Shown here: in pieces, positions 35,521 through 46,417 of the stretch
How the letters are laid out: each line of letters opens with the position of its first letter
Numbering within the stretch: position 1 is the first letter of the stretch
DNA from: Calliopum simillimum
Lineage: Eukaryota; Arthropoda; Insecta; Diptera; Lauxaniidae
Length of the DNA stretch: 64,000 nt
NCBI GenBank assembly: GCA_951812925.1
Contig: OX638368.1
Span: 81,388,909-81,452,908 of the forward strand
Reading direction: 5' to 3'
Translations under genes and position numbers: made by a program
Notes under the pieces: generated by a model
Told to the model about the DNA's origin: nothing
The model's input: the letters and a program-made list of their open reading frames with translations, nothing else
Database searches by the model: none

Positions 35521-36583
35521 TGCGTAAATAAGAAAAAATTCGAGAGGAAATACTGAAATACTCCTACAATGACAAAGAGATCAAATGTTTAATTTATTAT
35601 GAATTGTTTATTATTGTTAAAAAAAGGAATTTTTTGAATTAAAACAAAACCTTAAATAAGAAAGAATGCACTTTGTGATACAAATAATTTTTTCTTCATT
35701 ATTCAGAAAGTTTTTTAATGGGCTGGTAAAGGCTTTTAATTGAGAGTAGCTCAGCTCTTATTTCAAAGTCTTTTTTAAACAAGTTTTCTGATTACCCAAT
35801 GTACTTATTTGTGTCACAAATTTGTGCGTTTTTATTAATTTTGGAACAATCGAAAATCTACTTAACAATTATTGTAATGAAGGAGAGCACATTAAGGTTT
35901 CGTAGTGGAAAAATGCCTAATTAACGAGTTAAAAATTTAAAAATTTAATAAAAATTAATTTTAAATATTGAGTGACTTATTGCACACACACACAAACGAG
36001 TACATAAAAAAACTTAATGAAATATTTTGAAAATTGTTCTTAGTTTTGCTAAATATACAAATGGTAAGAATTTTAACGGCAATAAAATGCCAAAAAATGC
36101 TTTTTGATCTTTTATTGAATTACAGTCGCAGGGTTTTCGATTTAAAAATGTTGCTGGTAGCAGTGTGAGTGGCAGAATGAAATAGTATCTGAGTGCTGGT
36201 TGAGGGGGAAAAAAAAAACAAAGGAGATATGCCAGAAATTGAATACCCAGCATTGTAGTCATAAAATAAATGCTGTAGAGTATTAACATTCTTAAAATGA
36301 AATTTTAATTTTTATAAGAATGAGAAGGAGTTTAGGAAGTTTAGGTTTTTATGGTTTAATGGTAGCTCAACTAATGACGCCGTTCGCAATTTTAAGGTAA
36401 TTCAAGTTTCAACTTGAAATTCAAATGGTGGCACAAACTTAAAATATCTAACTATTTATTTGAAGCAAATGCTGACGAATCTTAAGCTTCGTGTAACCTA
36501 CAAGACGTATAGAAAATTTTAGGGACTTAAGGCACCAAATTATTTATTTAATTTATCTTCTACGAGTATAATTAAAACAACTA
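35521..36583. other. Intergenic sequence downstream of capa, nothing recognised
   Basis: AT-rich, with short CACACA runs near 35435 (just before) and 35982. A 91-codon - frame at 36014-36289 is hydrophobic and compositional, with no recognisable domain. Confidence 0.4.
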
Positions 36584-37471
36584 TTGGGTGTACAACTTAA
36601 AAACCGGAATTTTTTAGCGAAATTTGATGCTTTATTGTGGAAAAATATTACAATATATTTTATTCAAAGTATTGTCTATTGGAAGCTACAACATTTCCCC
36701 ATCTTTCAGGCAATTTATGAATTCCATCCCAAAAAAATTGCGCCGGCTTGGCGGCCAAAAATGAATCTATCCAATTTTCGATATCTTGAACTTAAGTGAA
36801 GCGTATTCCTGATAGGACATTCTGCATCGATCGGAACAAATGGTAGTCTGATGGTGCAAGGTCTGGGCTATAAAGCGGGTCAGGCAAAATTTCCCATCGG
36901 TTGTTTTCCGTTGTTTTCCAGGTAATTTTTGACTGGGGCAGCAATATGTGGCCGAGCGTTGTCATGATGAAAAATTATTGCTTCGTGTCTGGTCGCATTT
37001 TCCGGGCATTTTTCGATGATGGCACGCTTCAAACGTATTAATTGTGTTCGATAGAGGTCACCTGTGAGCATTACAGAGCATTACCTTGGCACCATGGATA
37101 TTTGCCTTTGGCTGGGAAGGTCCTGGTTGTCCGGGCTTCATATATGAATGTTTGCATTTCGGGTTGTCGTAATGGATCCATTTTTCATCCCCAGTCATGA
37201 TCCAATGCAAAAATGACTTTTGGAAGCAGTTTTCTTTGCAAAAAAATGACCCAACAGAACCTCCCGCAAATGCTGTCTTTTTCTCCAAATTTCGAAGTTA
37301 TTCATCGTGAAAATAATAATGATGCACACAAGATAAAATTGTTTTGTTGACTGATTTTGACAGCTGTCAAATGTACCTTCAAAATGACATATATATAAAG
37401 TTCGAGCTTTCACGATATTTGTTAGTACGGACATCCACCGTCAAATTCCGGTTTTTAAGTTGTACACTCAA
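36584..37471 (-). pseudogene. Internally deleted mariner transposon
   Basis: Terminal repeats of about 28 bp start TTGGGTGTACAACTTAAAAA (36584) and, inverted, TTGAGTGTACAACTTAAAAA (ending 37471), with TA at 36582-36583 and 37472-37473. On the - strand, transposase text reads HLREVLL, FLHWIMTGDEKWIHYDNPK, PGQPGPS, GDLYRTQLIRLKRAI, FHHDNARPHIA, LYSPDLAPSDYHLF and FFWDGIHKLPERW. All three catalytic Asp positions of the mariner DDD triad can be read (TGDEKW, HHDNARPH, APSDYHLF). About 120-130 residues are missing between HLREVLL... and FLHWI, and further shifts and stops break the frame. At 888 bp it is shorter than the usual ~1.3 kb, so it is non-autonomous. Confidence 0.92.
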
Positions 37472-37473
37472 TA

Positions 37474-38389
37474 TCATATCTTTATGACAGCAGAGAGTTT
37501 TACGTATAAAATTTTTCCGAAGTACATATATTTTTCTCAAAAATAAGTTTCCCAAAAATCAAAAATGTAAATTCAAATTTTTCAAACAAATTCGTTGACT
37601 TTGTTGGCAAAAGGAGGGAAACAAAATCAGAAAATTTGTTTGTTAAATATCCTGGTGTAAACGGCCACTAAGTTAATTTTAAATAATTTAGGTATTTTTA
37701 AAAAATGTGTATATTATTGCTGATAATAATAGATATGACCTAAGGCAACAACTTTTATTCTAGGTTGTTTGTGTGGTTTTTGAGATATTTTAGCCTAAAC
37801 TTTAAAAAACACTGTTTTTGCTACATTTGAGTTTATATGTGGTGTAATCCATATCAAGACGATCAAGATTTTTTTGATGGAACCCGATTTGGCTATAAAT
37901 TGGCGTGAGCAATAGCAGCATAGTGGAGACAAGAATGTTTTATTTTTGTTTTTTCATGTACAGTGGACTTAAAAACTTAAAAAAACGTCGACTTTAAGAA
38001 TTTTTTGGATTTTCTCATGTGTTTTTTTTTTGTGTTGGACCGAGTAATAAGTAAAAAATGTACTGTCACAAAAAAAAATTTGTTTTGTTTTCATAAATAA
38101 AGAATTTAATGCAAACCCAAATTAGGTTTGGCAAAAACACTCACAGAAAACTCCGAAAATCCTTGTTGTGGTTGTTTTTAATAATTTTGAATAATTGCAG
38201 AAGCAGAATTTTTTGTTTTTTTGTTTTTAAAAAATTCTCACCAGAGAAAATTCAAACGTTTTTTCGTACGAGTTATATTTAAGGAGACATCCATATCCAA
38301 AACGAAATAGCGGGAGAGTTGGTAACATATAAGTCAATAGACACTATTATAAATCAAAATGACGTGGTAAATTATCCTACCGAGTTTTT
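37474..38389. other. Intergenic sequence with a diverged F8 fragment
   Basis: Around 37955-38080 the words CATGTACAGTGGACTTAAAA and AAGAATTTTTTGGATTTTCT match the arms of the foldback at 48922-50658, so this is a diverged partial copy. Nothing else was recognised. Confidence 0.5.
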
Positions 38390-38733
38390 TAATTCAATTG
38401 ATTTATTCAATTGCCACCACACAATCTACAATTAAATGTAGGATCAGCGATTATTATGCTGCGAAATATAAATCAGCCATGTCTTTGTTATGGTACCAGA
38501 CTTGTAATGAAAAAACTAATGACAACATGGACAACTGTATGTTGCATGCTCACGAGTAGGCAAACCATCGGCGTTATTCATTTTAGCAGAAGATGGGAAA
38601 ACAAAAAAATTTTGTGTACCATAAAGCATTGCAATAAATTTAATTTAAAAAAAATATATGTCAAATGTTTATATTATTAGGTACGCCGAATAATAGACGA
38701 GCACCCGTAGCGAAGCAAGAGAGGGTTTGCTAG
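38390..38733 (+). pseudogene. Helitron 3' end with helicase remnant
   Basis: The + frame reads PPHNLQLNVGSAIIMLRNIN and CYGTRLVMKKL, the late helicase part of Helitron Rep/Hel proteins, then in another frame LYVACSRVGKPSALFI, which resembles helicase motif VI. The segment between them is missing, so there is an internal deletion. The DNA ends GCACCCGTAGCGAAGC...GGGTTTGCTAG (CTAG at 38730-38733) followed by T, the Helitron 3' signature of a small hairpin, CTAG end and insertion before T. The 5' end was not found. Confidence 0.85.
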
Positions 38734-39555
38734 TAAAAAATAAAATTTAATTTTGTTAAGAATAAAAAAATAGAATTCGATGCATCCAACGCATACATAG
38801 GTTTTCATACAAAAAAAAAAAAAAAAAAAAAAGAAACAATACAAACATGACCATAACTAAAAACTACGATTTTCGAGTTACCAACTTATACGTCGAACGT
38901 ATCGAATTTCTATAAAATTCTATCACATATAACCTCGATGCAGTATATAGTCTGGTTAACGAGCTAGAGGGCTTTGAAAATTTGATTCGGAGTAACGCAT
39001 ACCTGCTGATTAGTCAAATTCTTAAAGTCCTCTACCTCGTTAACAAGACTTTTTACTGTCAAAATATTTTGTGTTTGGATCGAGGACATACCGTGACGTG
39101 CAAAAAATAAAGTCACCAATTGCTTCAATATGCTTTAAACTTTTTTTCGATGTTGCCCATAAAAATACGGGAAACCTGTTGCAGCAAATATGCAAATCTA
39201 TTTTGTGTTTCCAAAACTCAAGTCTGGAAAAATTTCTTATTTTCACTGATTTCAAAATAACGGCAAAACTATCAATGGACAAAAAATAGGTTCATACACG
39301 GTGAAAAAAAATATACTTGCTACTTTATTTCTCATAAATTTTACCAGAATTTCAAGTCAGAATAGTGACAACTCCAAACCGACGCAAAGTTTCACCTTAC
39401 TGTTTTAGTCAATTCAGAATGCATGCTTGCTAGTCATTTTTTTGAAAAAACTGACGTGATATTTACCTTACTGTAAAGTTCAAACAACAAAAAAAAAAAA
39501 ACTAGCAAGTGTGTAACATTTGGCCTGGCCACACAATAAATACCCCACACTGCAG
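38734..39555. other. Intergenic sequence with one small inverted repeat
   Basis: A ~95-bp element at 38953-39047 has inverted ends around GGTTAACGAGCTAGAGG. A 75-bp relative lies at 51451-51525. An A-run of about 26 bases is at 38811-38835. Nothing else was recognised. Confidence 0.5.
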
Positions 39556-40147
39556 TATTTTGAAAAATTTGCTTATATGGGAGGTGCCACGCCTTTTTGT
39601 CCGTGTTCACCTAGTTTTTGCTCAGAACGTGAATTTATGTTCTTAGTGTCTGAGTGAAATTCGGTTGGATTATCTCAAAAAACGTTTGAAGTATAGCGTT
39701 TTAAAGCTTTTGCTTATATAAAAGGTGCCACGCACTGTTGTCCGAATCCGCCTAGTTTTTGCTCAGAGCTTTCGCTAATAATTCGTAGTATTTAAGTGTA
39801 TTTTGGTTGAATTGTTGTGAAAAATACTTCTAAAGTTGCATTTTGAATATATTTTTTGTATGGGCGGTAGGCGTGTCCGTTGAACGATTTCGCTCATTTT
39901 AAATCCCACGAGCGAACTTTAACGACAAAGCCAACGCACCAAATTTCATTGAATTATCATGGTTAGTTTTCCCGTAAAAAATATTTCCGCGCACTTTCAG
40001 CCACCCAGCCAGACAGACAGATGGACATGGCTAAATCGAGGTGACGCTGATCAAGAATGTATATACTTTTCTATATATGGCACGCCTCTTTCTCTGCGTT
40101 ACAAACGGAAGGACAAAGTAAATATACCCTGGGTGTAGGGTATAAAA
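39556..40147 (+). repeat. Dispersed repeat, fullest + copy
   Basis: It contains TTGCTTATATGGGAGGTGCC, then a second internal unit near 39709 (TTTGCTTATATAAAAGGTGC), GTATGGGCGGTAGGCGTGTCC, a CCAGCCAGACAGACAG tract, GGACATGGCTAAATCGA, and the end hairpin CCCTGGGTGTAGGGTATAAA. The first ~150 bases are present twice in tandem. Confidence 0.75.
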
Positions 40148-40159
40148 ATGAACTGATCG

Positions 40160-40235
40160 CACTAGGGTACGAACCCTGGCCCGGCCGTGTGATAGGTAGA
40201 TACACATCCTCCTTCGCTACTTGCGCATATGATGA
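40160..40235 (-). repeat. tRNA-like segment
   Basis: On the - strand an A-box-like TAGCGAAGGAGG (40208-40219) precedes a perfect B-box-like GGGTTCGTACCC (40165-40176). The arms do not fold as a proper tRNA, so a SINE head or tRNA pseudogene is more likely. It directly follows the end of the dispersed repeat. Confidence 0.45.
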
Positions 40236-40639
40236 ATAGGCATAAAATTTGTGTATAAAGTAAATGTCTGTCTAAAAAAAGAAATTGTTACTAAAATTAT
40301 AAAAGTCAACTCGAGTGGAGTGAAAATTACGACACTCATTTCTGTGCGTGAAAAAAATAAAATAATTTTTATAAATTATAAATTCAAAATAGTCAGAAAT
40401 TTTATTTATTTTTTTTTAAATATGTATAATTTACTCTACATAAAGTCAAATGTAAGGAATTTGGAGTAAATATTATTTTATTATTTAACTACATTTTGTT
40501 TGTAAATATAACTTTACGGATCCATCAAATAGTTCATACGTAAGGCAATTTATGTTTTAAATTTGGTGTTGATTACTTGAATTTTTTGACTACCCGAGTG
40601 AAGTAAAAGTTATGATGCGTATTTTTCTCCGTGCATAGC

Positions 40640-41210
40640 CAAAATATGTAATTGGAAGATCTCAAAAGTTTGTTTGAATTGATATGCTGCCACAAAACAA
40701 CAATTAAATTGCGGAAGATCACGAAAAACAACTGAACTGTCGGGATCCTTCTTAGTCTGCAGAGTCTGGACTTTCAGTTGCTACCAGAACTGTTAGGCGG
40801 CGTTTAGTGAAAAAAAATCTGTTCTGAAGATCATCACGGGAAGTCCCAACTCAGACTTAGAGACATAGGAAAAACCGATTCGAAAAATTACAATCAGATT
40901 GGGACGGTGCTGTTAACGGAAAAAATGATACAAAACTGTTTTGTTGGACGAAACAAAAGTTAATTTAATTGATAGTGATGAAAAACTTCGATAAGACGTC
41001 CAAGAAATACAAAATATAACCCTCGCTTTATCACCAAAACCTTCAAGCATAAAGGTGGCAATATAATGGTGAAGAGATTTTATATTTCTTGGGGTGATGT
41101 GGGGTCTGTATACTGAGGGAAATAATGGAATCAAATTTTTACGTCCGTATCTTGGAGAAAGTCATGTTTGCATATGCTGAATAGAGTATGCCATTAAAAT
41201 GGTAATTTCA
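40640..41210 (+). pseudogene. Tc1-like transposase, 5' part, broken
   Basis: Read in shifting + frames: GRSRKTTEL (about 40711), then KYNPRFITKTFKHKGGNIMV (about 40999-41072), YISWGDVGSVY, NFYVRILEKVMFAYAE (about 41136-41183) and MPLKW (about 41190). These follow the order of Tc1-family transposases from the DNA-binding end to the catalytic core. Stops and frameshifts are frequent. The gene continues at 44227 after a retrotransposon insertion; TAATTTCA at 41203-41210 is the left copy of the target duplication. Confidence 0.85.
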
Positions 41211-42524
41211 GCTTAGGTTTGGTTAGGTTGCGAGGGCATCGTCAGCATATGTGTAAGCCAACTTCCACTTACACCATTCTGCTGGTCCATTGCAATCCCT
41301 CTTTAAATACGGTACATATTTACATACAGCATATTTCGTACAGTCATTAATCTTATTGAAGCTTATTCATTGGTTGTTGGCTACTATTCGTGTTCTCTGT
41401 TCCAATTTTGATGCCTTGATGTATTTCATGTATCCTGAAAAAAGAAGGATCCAAATATTTTAAATCTTGTTTTTGCAAGTGCAGGGCACTGGCAAAGATA
41501 ATGCTGACTATCATCTTCTACGTCGCTGTCTCCACACCATCTACAAAGATCGCCAGTCTCGTACCCCATCTGTCCCAACGTTAAGAAGCAATTTAGTAAA
41601 CCTTATCTTAGGTGTGTTATATATAATTTTGGTTGTTTGATAACACAGTGCAACAAATTTTTGGGTCATTGATTCTTCCCGAATAATTCCAACGCAAAAT
41701 GAAAGTATACCAATAGACTGAGAAAATCCTTAGAGGGTTTCTTGATATCAGCTCGATTTTTTTTTTTTATGACCTCTTGAATGCAAACTTGTTTTATGCA
41801 ATTTTTCCACTGTTATATCCTGTACTATACCAGAAACTTTTATTTTATTTCACTAAAATTGGAGCCAAATGTCCAACCAGCAACTTTTCCCTTCATACTA
41901 CGGGAAAAAATTTTAAGCAGGGGTGCTATGATGAAAAATGTTCGGTCTTTTTTAGTTTTTCGACCATATCTCACAAAATATCAATTTTTGAAAAAAACTT
42001 TCTTTCGCATGGTTTTTTAAACACTTAAGATGGGATTCGGTAGTTAAATGATAAAAAATGCATGTGAATTTTTCAAAAAAATCACACGTAGTCAGACGAT
42101 TCTAAGCACTTTATGCCTAATCCTTTTTTTTCGTACGATGCCTCGCTATTGAGTAAAAAATCATTTTGCCAACTGCGGATCATTTAGTTAAATTCATCGA
42201 TTTAACACAAGAATGTGTTATTTCTATTTTTCCTGAACAGTGGATTAAAAAACTTCAAAAATCGATTAAAAAAAAAATCTGACGTGCTGGAGAAAAGCGA
42301 CGAGTCACGGGTATTTTTTTTTTAACGCCTACTTTAATAATTTTTTGGGTTTTCTCATATGGTTTACAAAAAGTTTCAAATTATCGAACAGTTTATTACA
42401 AAAAAAAAAAAAACGAAAAAAATAGGCAAAAACGCATTTTAGTAATTTATCAATGAATTGTATACAACTTTTACATTTTTCCATCGATTTTCTTAGATAG
42501 TATTTTATTTGCTTCACAAATATA

Positions 42525-42830
42525 TCGCTACCTTAAGAAGATTTATTTATTTAGAATTGGCTGCTATTTTGATATAACGATAAATGCAATAATTTTACCC
42601 ATGTTATGTTTCAACATAATTTAATATTTTTAACCAATTTTATTAATTTCTAACGAAATCCTAGCCAATTTATAGTATGCCATTACTTTTGCGCTTATAA
42701 AGAATTGCACTATTCTTAAAATAAATGACACATTTAGTAAATTTTTTAAATTTTTTCCACTAACACGCAAAAAGTTATGAAACGCAAACGCAAAAAGTGG
42801 AGATAGGACTATAGCGCTCTAAGGTATCGA
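42525..42830. mobile_element. 306-bp MITE inserted in the F8 copy
   Basis: Ends are TCGCTACCTTAAGA and, inverted, TCGATACCTTAGA. TATA lies on both sides, and the paralogous F8 arm near 50240 shows the empty site (CAAATATAAAGTCTATGAT). It carries the same core (TTTTATTAATTTCTAACGAA) as the MITE at 17455, although its ends differ. Confidence 0.85.
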
Positions 42831-43015
42831 TATAGACTATGAAAAAAAAAAAAACAAAATGATTCTTAAAATTTTTTTTTATTGTATAAATCTGTTGTTG
42901 ATTTTGACTTTTTTTTTAATTTTTTCATAAAAAAATATTTTTTTTTTTTCAGAAATCAATCCATTTCTCTGAAACTAACAAGCCAACCAAAAAGTGATGT
43001 GAATATCACTTATAG

Positions 43016-43457
43016 CAGGGGTTGAAATAAGAAAAAATTATTACTGCAGAATTTTGTTTGTTTTTATTTGCAATTTTTTAGCAAAATTTTTATGATGGCT
43101 TATTCAAGTGATTAATACTAAAAATTAATATTAAATAACAGATATCATGGCAATGATTCAATTTAAAATTGAAATTTTATAGTGAAATTTTCTTCGAATG
43201 CATCTTCATTTTCGCTATTTTCCATTTTCCTTGCATTTATAAAAATATGTTTAAGGTAGAGTTGCAGAGTACTACATTTTAGCCCAGATTGGTGAGGTTA
43301 AACAACTAAAGCAACGGTTATATGCGAAATAAAATGAGTATTTAGTTTCAACGATTAATGCAAAACAAAGTAATATGAATTTGGGTGAGAATTATTATTA
43401 CAATTTTTTTACAATATTCTGTAGTTATTACTGCAAATTTGAAGTTATTACTGCCTG
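43016..43457. mobile_element. 442-bp hAT-like MITE inserted in the F8 copy
   Basis: It starts CAGGGGTTGAAATAAG and ends TTATTACTGCCTG. The flanks ACTTATAG (43008-43015) and ACTTACAG (43458-43465) are an 8-bp target duplication with one mismatch. The paralogous F8 arm near 50415 lacks the insert. Confidence 0.85.
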
Positions 43458-44226
43458 ACTTACAGGTAATTTAATTACCTTTAATATGACATATAATACC
43501 TTTAAACACAATCATTGGTTCTTGAGATATTTGTGTTTAAATGGAACTATCTCTTTTTTTGGTCTAAAAACCGAAAATGACCGATATCTCGAAAACGACA
43601 CAAAAGAAAAAAAAAAAAAAAAATAGTGCAATTTTTGGAATCAGCAGCCCATTTTACATATAAAATAAATAATGGCATTCAATGGGAAAAAAATGTTTAA
43701 TCATTTGTAAACTAGTGAAATTGGCGTATATATCCTATGAATTAGCCACGGCTTAAGGCCCTATTCTTACCCAATTATTTTCTGACATGAGTAGAAGTCC
43801 GCATACGCCTTCTTAAGTCTTTCTTTGACATTCAGTTTCCAGTATAGTTTCCTGTCTAATATTATTCTTAAAAATTTTGCACTATTCTTGAGCTCAAGCA
43901 CCTGTCCATTTACTTTTGGTAACTTGAAGATCGAGACATTCCTTCTGTTTGAAGTACTAGTTCGGTTTTAGTTGGGACAATATTTAGCCTCGCTATTGTA
44001 TCTAGGCATATACCAGTCGACAAAATAGATAAAATAATTAAATCGTCTGTATATGCTGTTACGTGAATCCCTTGATCTTCAATTTGTAGAAGTTCCTTGT
44101 TTAGTACCAAAACCCACAAGGTCGGTGAAACGAGGGGTTGTTTCACCTGAGAGGTACCTCTGTTAGCCTTGACTGTGATGGTGGATGCACCATCACATGT
44201 AGTTATTTTCCAGTATTTTAACATTT

Positions 44227-44490
44227 TAATTTCACCCAAAACAAATTTCCCGTCTAGCCAAAAAATGGATTTCGGACAATAATGTGGAACTATTGACTTG
44301 GCCAGTGCAATATTCAGGCTTAAACCCAATCGAAAATTTGCGGAAAATAGTTAAAGAAAAAATGGGACCGTTTTATTGGTTTTATTGGTTGTGGGCAAAA
44401 GTTCAAAAGCTTGGTCCGATATTCCGAAAAGCACTTGCCATGCCTTGGTGTACTCAATACCGAAGAGATGTTTCGCAGTGAATAATAATA
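44227..44490 (+). pseudogene. Tc1-like transposase, 3' part
   Basis: After the right copy of TAATTTCA, the frame reads PKQISRLAKKWISDNNVELL and TWPVQYSGLNPIENL, the Tc1 C-terminal region around the SPDLNPIENLW motif. Here the Asp of that motif is Gly (SGLNPIEN). It ends near 44481. Its left neighbour is the - strand retrotransposon; the other part of the same gene is at 40640-41210. Confidence 0.85.
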
Positions 44491-45059
44491 AGAGTAATGC
44501 TACTAAATATTAGCTGCTGCCATATTATTTTTTTATTTTCCCTACTTTTTAGTGATTTTTTAACAATGACCCTATTTTTTAGTCCGCCATGTATTTGATC
44601 TGGAATGATTGTATTTGTTTTTTATTATTTACGGTGCTATTCTTTACTATTATTAATTGATATTGGTTGGATATTGTGAATGTATCTTACAAATTTTTTA
44701 TACATCTACACGGTTAGAAATGTTGGAATAAATTTTAATAGTTTTGGGACTACATATATGACCTCACTAGAATTGTATTAAAATTCAATACTTACACTCC
44801 TGAAAAAAAAAGAAATTAAAAAAAAATATAATAAAAAACTTTGACCTGTTTTTGGATTGAGATTGTCGGTACCTAATGTTCGTAGATGTATTAACTCATT
44901 ATCACATCAGGCTATAGGGCTTTGCTAACGTTACTGTGTACAATTTGTATTTCAAATCAACTTTTTTTGCTTTCATTTTCGTTTTTATTTTTGACTTGTT
45001 CTTTCGAGCGATTTCTTACCCGATGATCTTTAAAAATGTATGTACCTAACCTTATCCAT
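44491..45059. other. AT-rich sequence, probably the Tc1-like 3' flank and end
   Basis: TTTTTTAGTCCGCCATG at about 44575-44592 may be the element's terminal region, but no matching 5' end was found. Nothing else was recognised. Confidence 0.35.
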
Positions 45060-45840
45060 CTCTCTCAAACAGTTTCAAAGATATGAAGAATTTTGTTATA
45101 TATTCGTGAATATACGTGAATTGGTGTTGCCCATTTTCCAGCGGATAATATGTATTTGTCCAGTTGTCGAAATTTTTGATATCCTGGGCGAAGCTGAAGG
45201 AATTTCTATTTCGAGTTTGTCCTAAAACTTCACGGGATGACACGTTTTTGAAAGAAAAACTCATGCAAAGCGAATAACTGGTTGAGTTATTAGATTTTCC
45301 AAGAACCCGGGTGAAGCCTAGGGTATTTCGATATAAGATGTACCGTAAGCAGGGGTAACTTTGATACAAAAAACAGAATTTTCAGGTTTAGGAGCTTATA
45401 ATTTCCACAATTTTAACAAAATTAATGATTTCATTGCTCTAAACTTTTTGTGGGGGTCTCAGCTTTAATGTCATGTAATAAAATTTTTACGAAGTAATTA
45501 CAGTTATTTTAAAATAATATTTTTGTAAGTGGGTTAAAGTCATCTCAATGGTGGGGTGGCACAGACGTTTAAAGCCAATACCTCAAGGATACTGATTAAT
45601 TCAATACAAATCGATTACTAGCCTTTGAGATAATAATATTACTATTTTAATCTTTTTTTCCTTACCGGTTAAAGTAACCCACGGATGTTAAAGTCACCCC
45701 TGCTTACGGTATCCTAAAACTACACCAAGCAAAATATATTTGAACGAAAAAAAAAAAATATATATTCAAATCGAATAAATGGTTCTCGAGTTATGGAAAC
45801 ACAGACAGACAGACTTTCTATTTTATATAGAACTAAGTAT
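45060..45840. repeat. Helitron-like repeat of two tandem units, interrupted by a MITE
   Basis: Unit 1 has CCTGGGCGAAGCTGAAGGAA and TTTGTCCTAAAACTTCAC. Unit 2 has CCCGGGTGAAGCCTAGGGTA and, after the MITE at 45343, TATCCTAAAACTACACC. It ends with GTTCTCGAGTTATGGAAACA, a CAGACAGACAGAC tract and TATATAGAACTAAG. CCCGGGYGAAGC-type words and a GACAGACAGAC tail are seen in insect Helitron-derived repeats; the assignment is tentative. Confidence 0.5.
45343..45709. mobile_element. 367-bp TA-flanked MITE
   Basis: Inverted ends are CCGTAAGCAGGGGTAACTTT (45343) and its partner with GTGACTTT (ending 45709); TA is at 45341-45342 and 45710-45711. The related uninterrupted unit at about 45180-45235 serves as the empty site. 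The Tc1/mariner type is inferred from the TA. Confidence 0.88.
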
Positions 45841-46417
45841 GAGTATGATGAACGAAAAATGCTCAATTTCAAATAAACTGTATCTCAAAAATAAACAAAT
45901 TCAAACGCCCAGCAGAAAATAAAATGAACTTCTTTAAAAGTGGAGTAGTCGTTGAATGTTCCGAAAAGTAGTGAAAAAACGAACTACTCCTTTTCTGATT
46001 GATTAAGAAGCTCAAAAACTATGTACACAATGTTTTCGTTTGATTTCGGGCTTATTTCAATACCCAACTGCGCTCGTACGATCGTATTTTTATTTTCATT
46101 CCATAATTTTTCTCTTGTTTCCAGTTTGAGCCTTCCAATCAAATTCATAAAATTATGTTCTGTTCAGATTGCGCCTTCAAATCGAAGGCATAAAATGATG
46201 TTTGTATCGCCTCCTTCTATGCGTTACAAACGGAAAGACCCTGCCGTTAGGTGTAGGATATAATATAAAAAGAAATACAAACAATAATAACTCTTGAAAA
46301 AGTATGCAAAAGAAAAGCTTCTGCTATTCACAACGCCAGCCACCCCTCATTCAGTTCATTCTACTCAACTACATTGAAGCAACAACAGAACTCATGCGTC
46401 TTGGTTGTAACTTAATT
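45841..46417. other. AT-rich sequence with a degenerate dispersed-repeat end
   Basis: About 46190-46265 (GCGTTACAAACGGAAAGACC, then GGTGTAGGATATAATA) is a diverged end of the ATACCC repeat family. No gene was seen. Confidence 0.45.

Larger units (their letters stand above)
42178..43736. repeat. Partial copy of foldback F8 inside the non-LTR element
   Basis: From GATCATTTAGTTAAATTCAT (42178) to GTAAACTAGTG (ending 43736) the sequence follows the right half of the foldback at 48922-50658, interrupted by two insertions (42525-42830, 43016-43457). The left limit of the copy is unclear; 41640-42177 is unassigned AT-rich sequence. Confidence 0.8.
41211..44226 (-). mobile_element. Non-LTR retrotransposon fragment inserted in the Tc1-like gene
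   Basis: It is flanked by TAATTTCA (41203-41210 and 44227-44234), an 8-bp target duplication. On the - strand the 44180-43760 part encodes RT: RGTSQVKQPLVSPTLWVLVL, VTAYTDDLIIL (catalytic TDD, usually ADD), TKTELVL and a NSAKFLRIILDRKLYWKLNV block. The C-terminal part continues at about 41600-41400 with DDSQHYLCQCPALAKTRFK, a C/H cluster typical of the ends of these proteins. It is 5'-truncated. The parts are separated by a foldback copy and its own insertions. The - strand end reads AACCTAACCAAACCTAAGC. It looks like an R1/Loa/I-type element; the clade is not certain. Confidence 0.85.
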
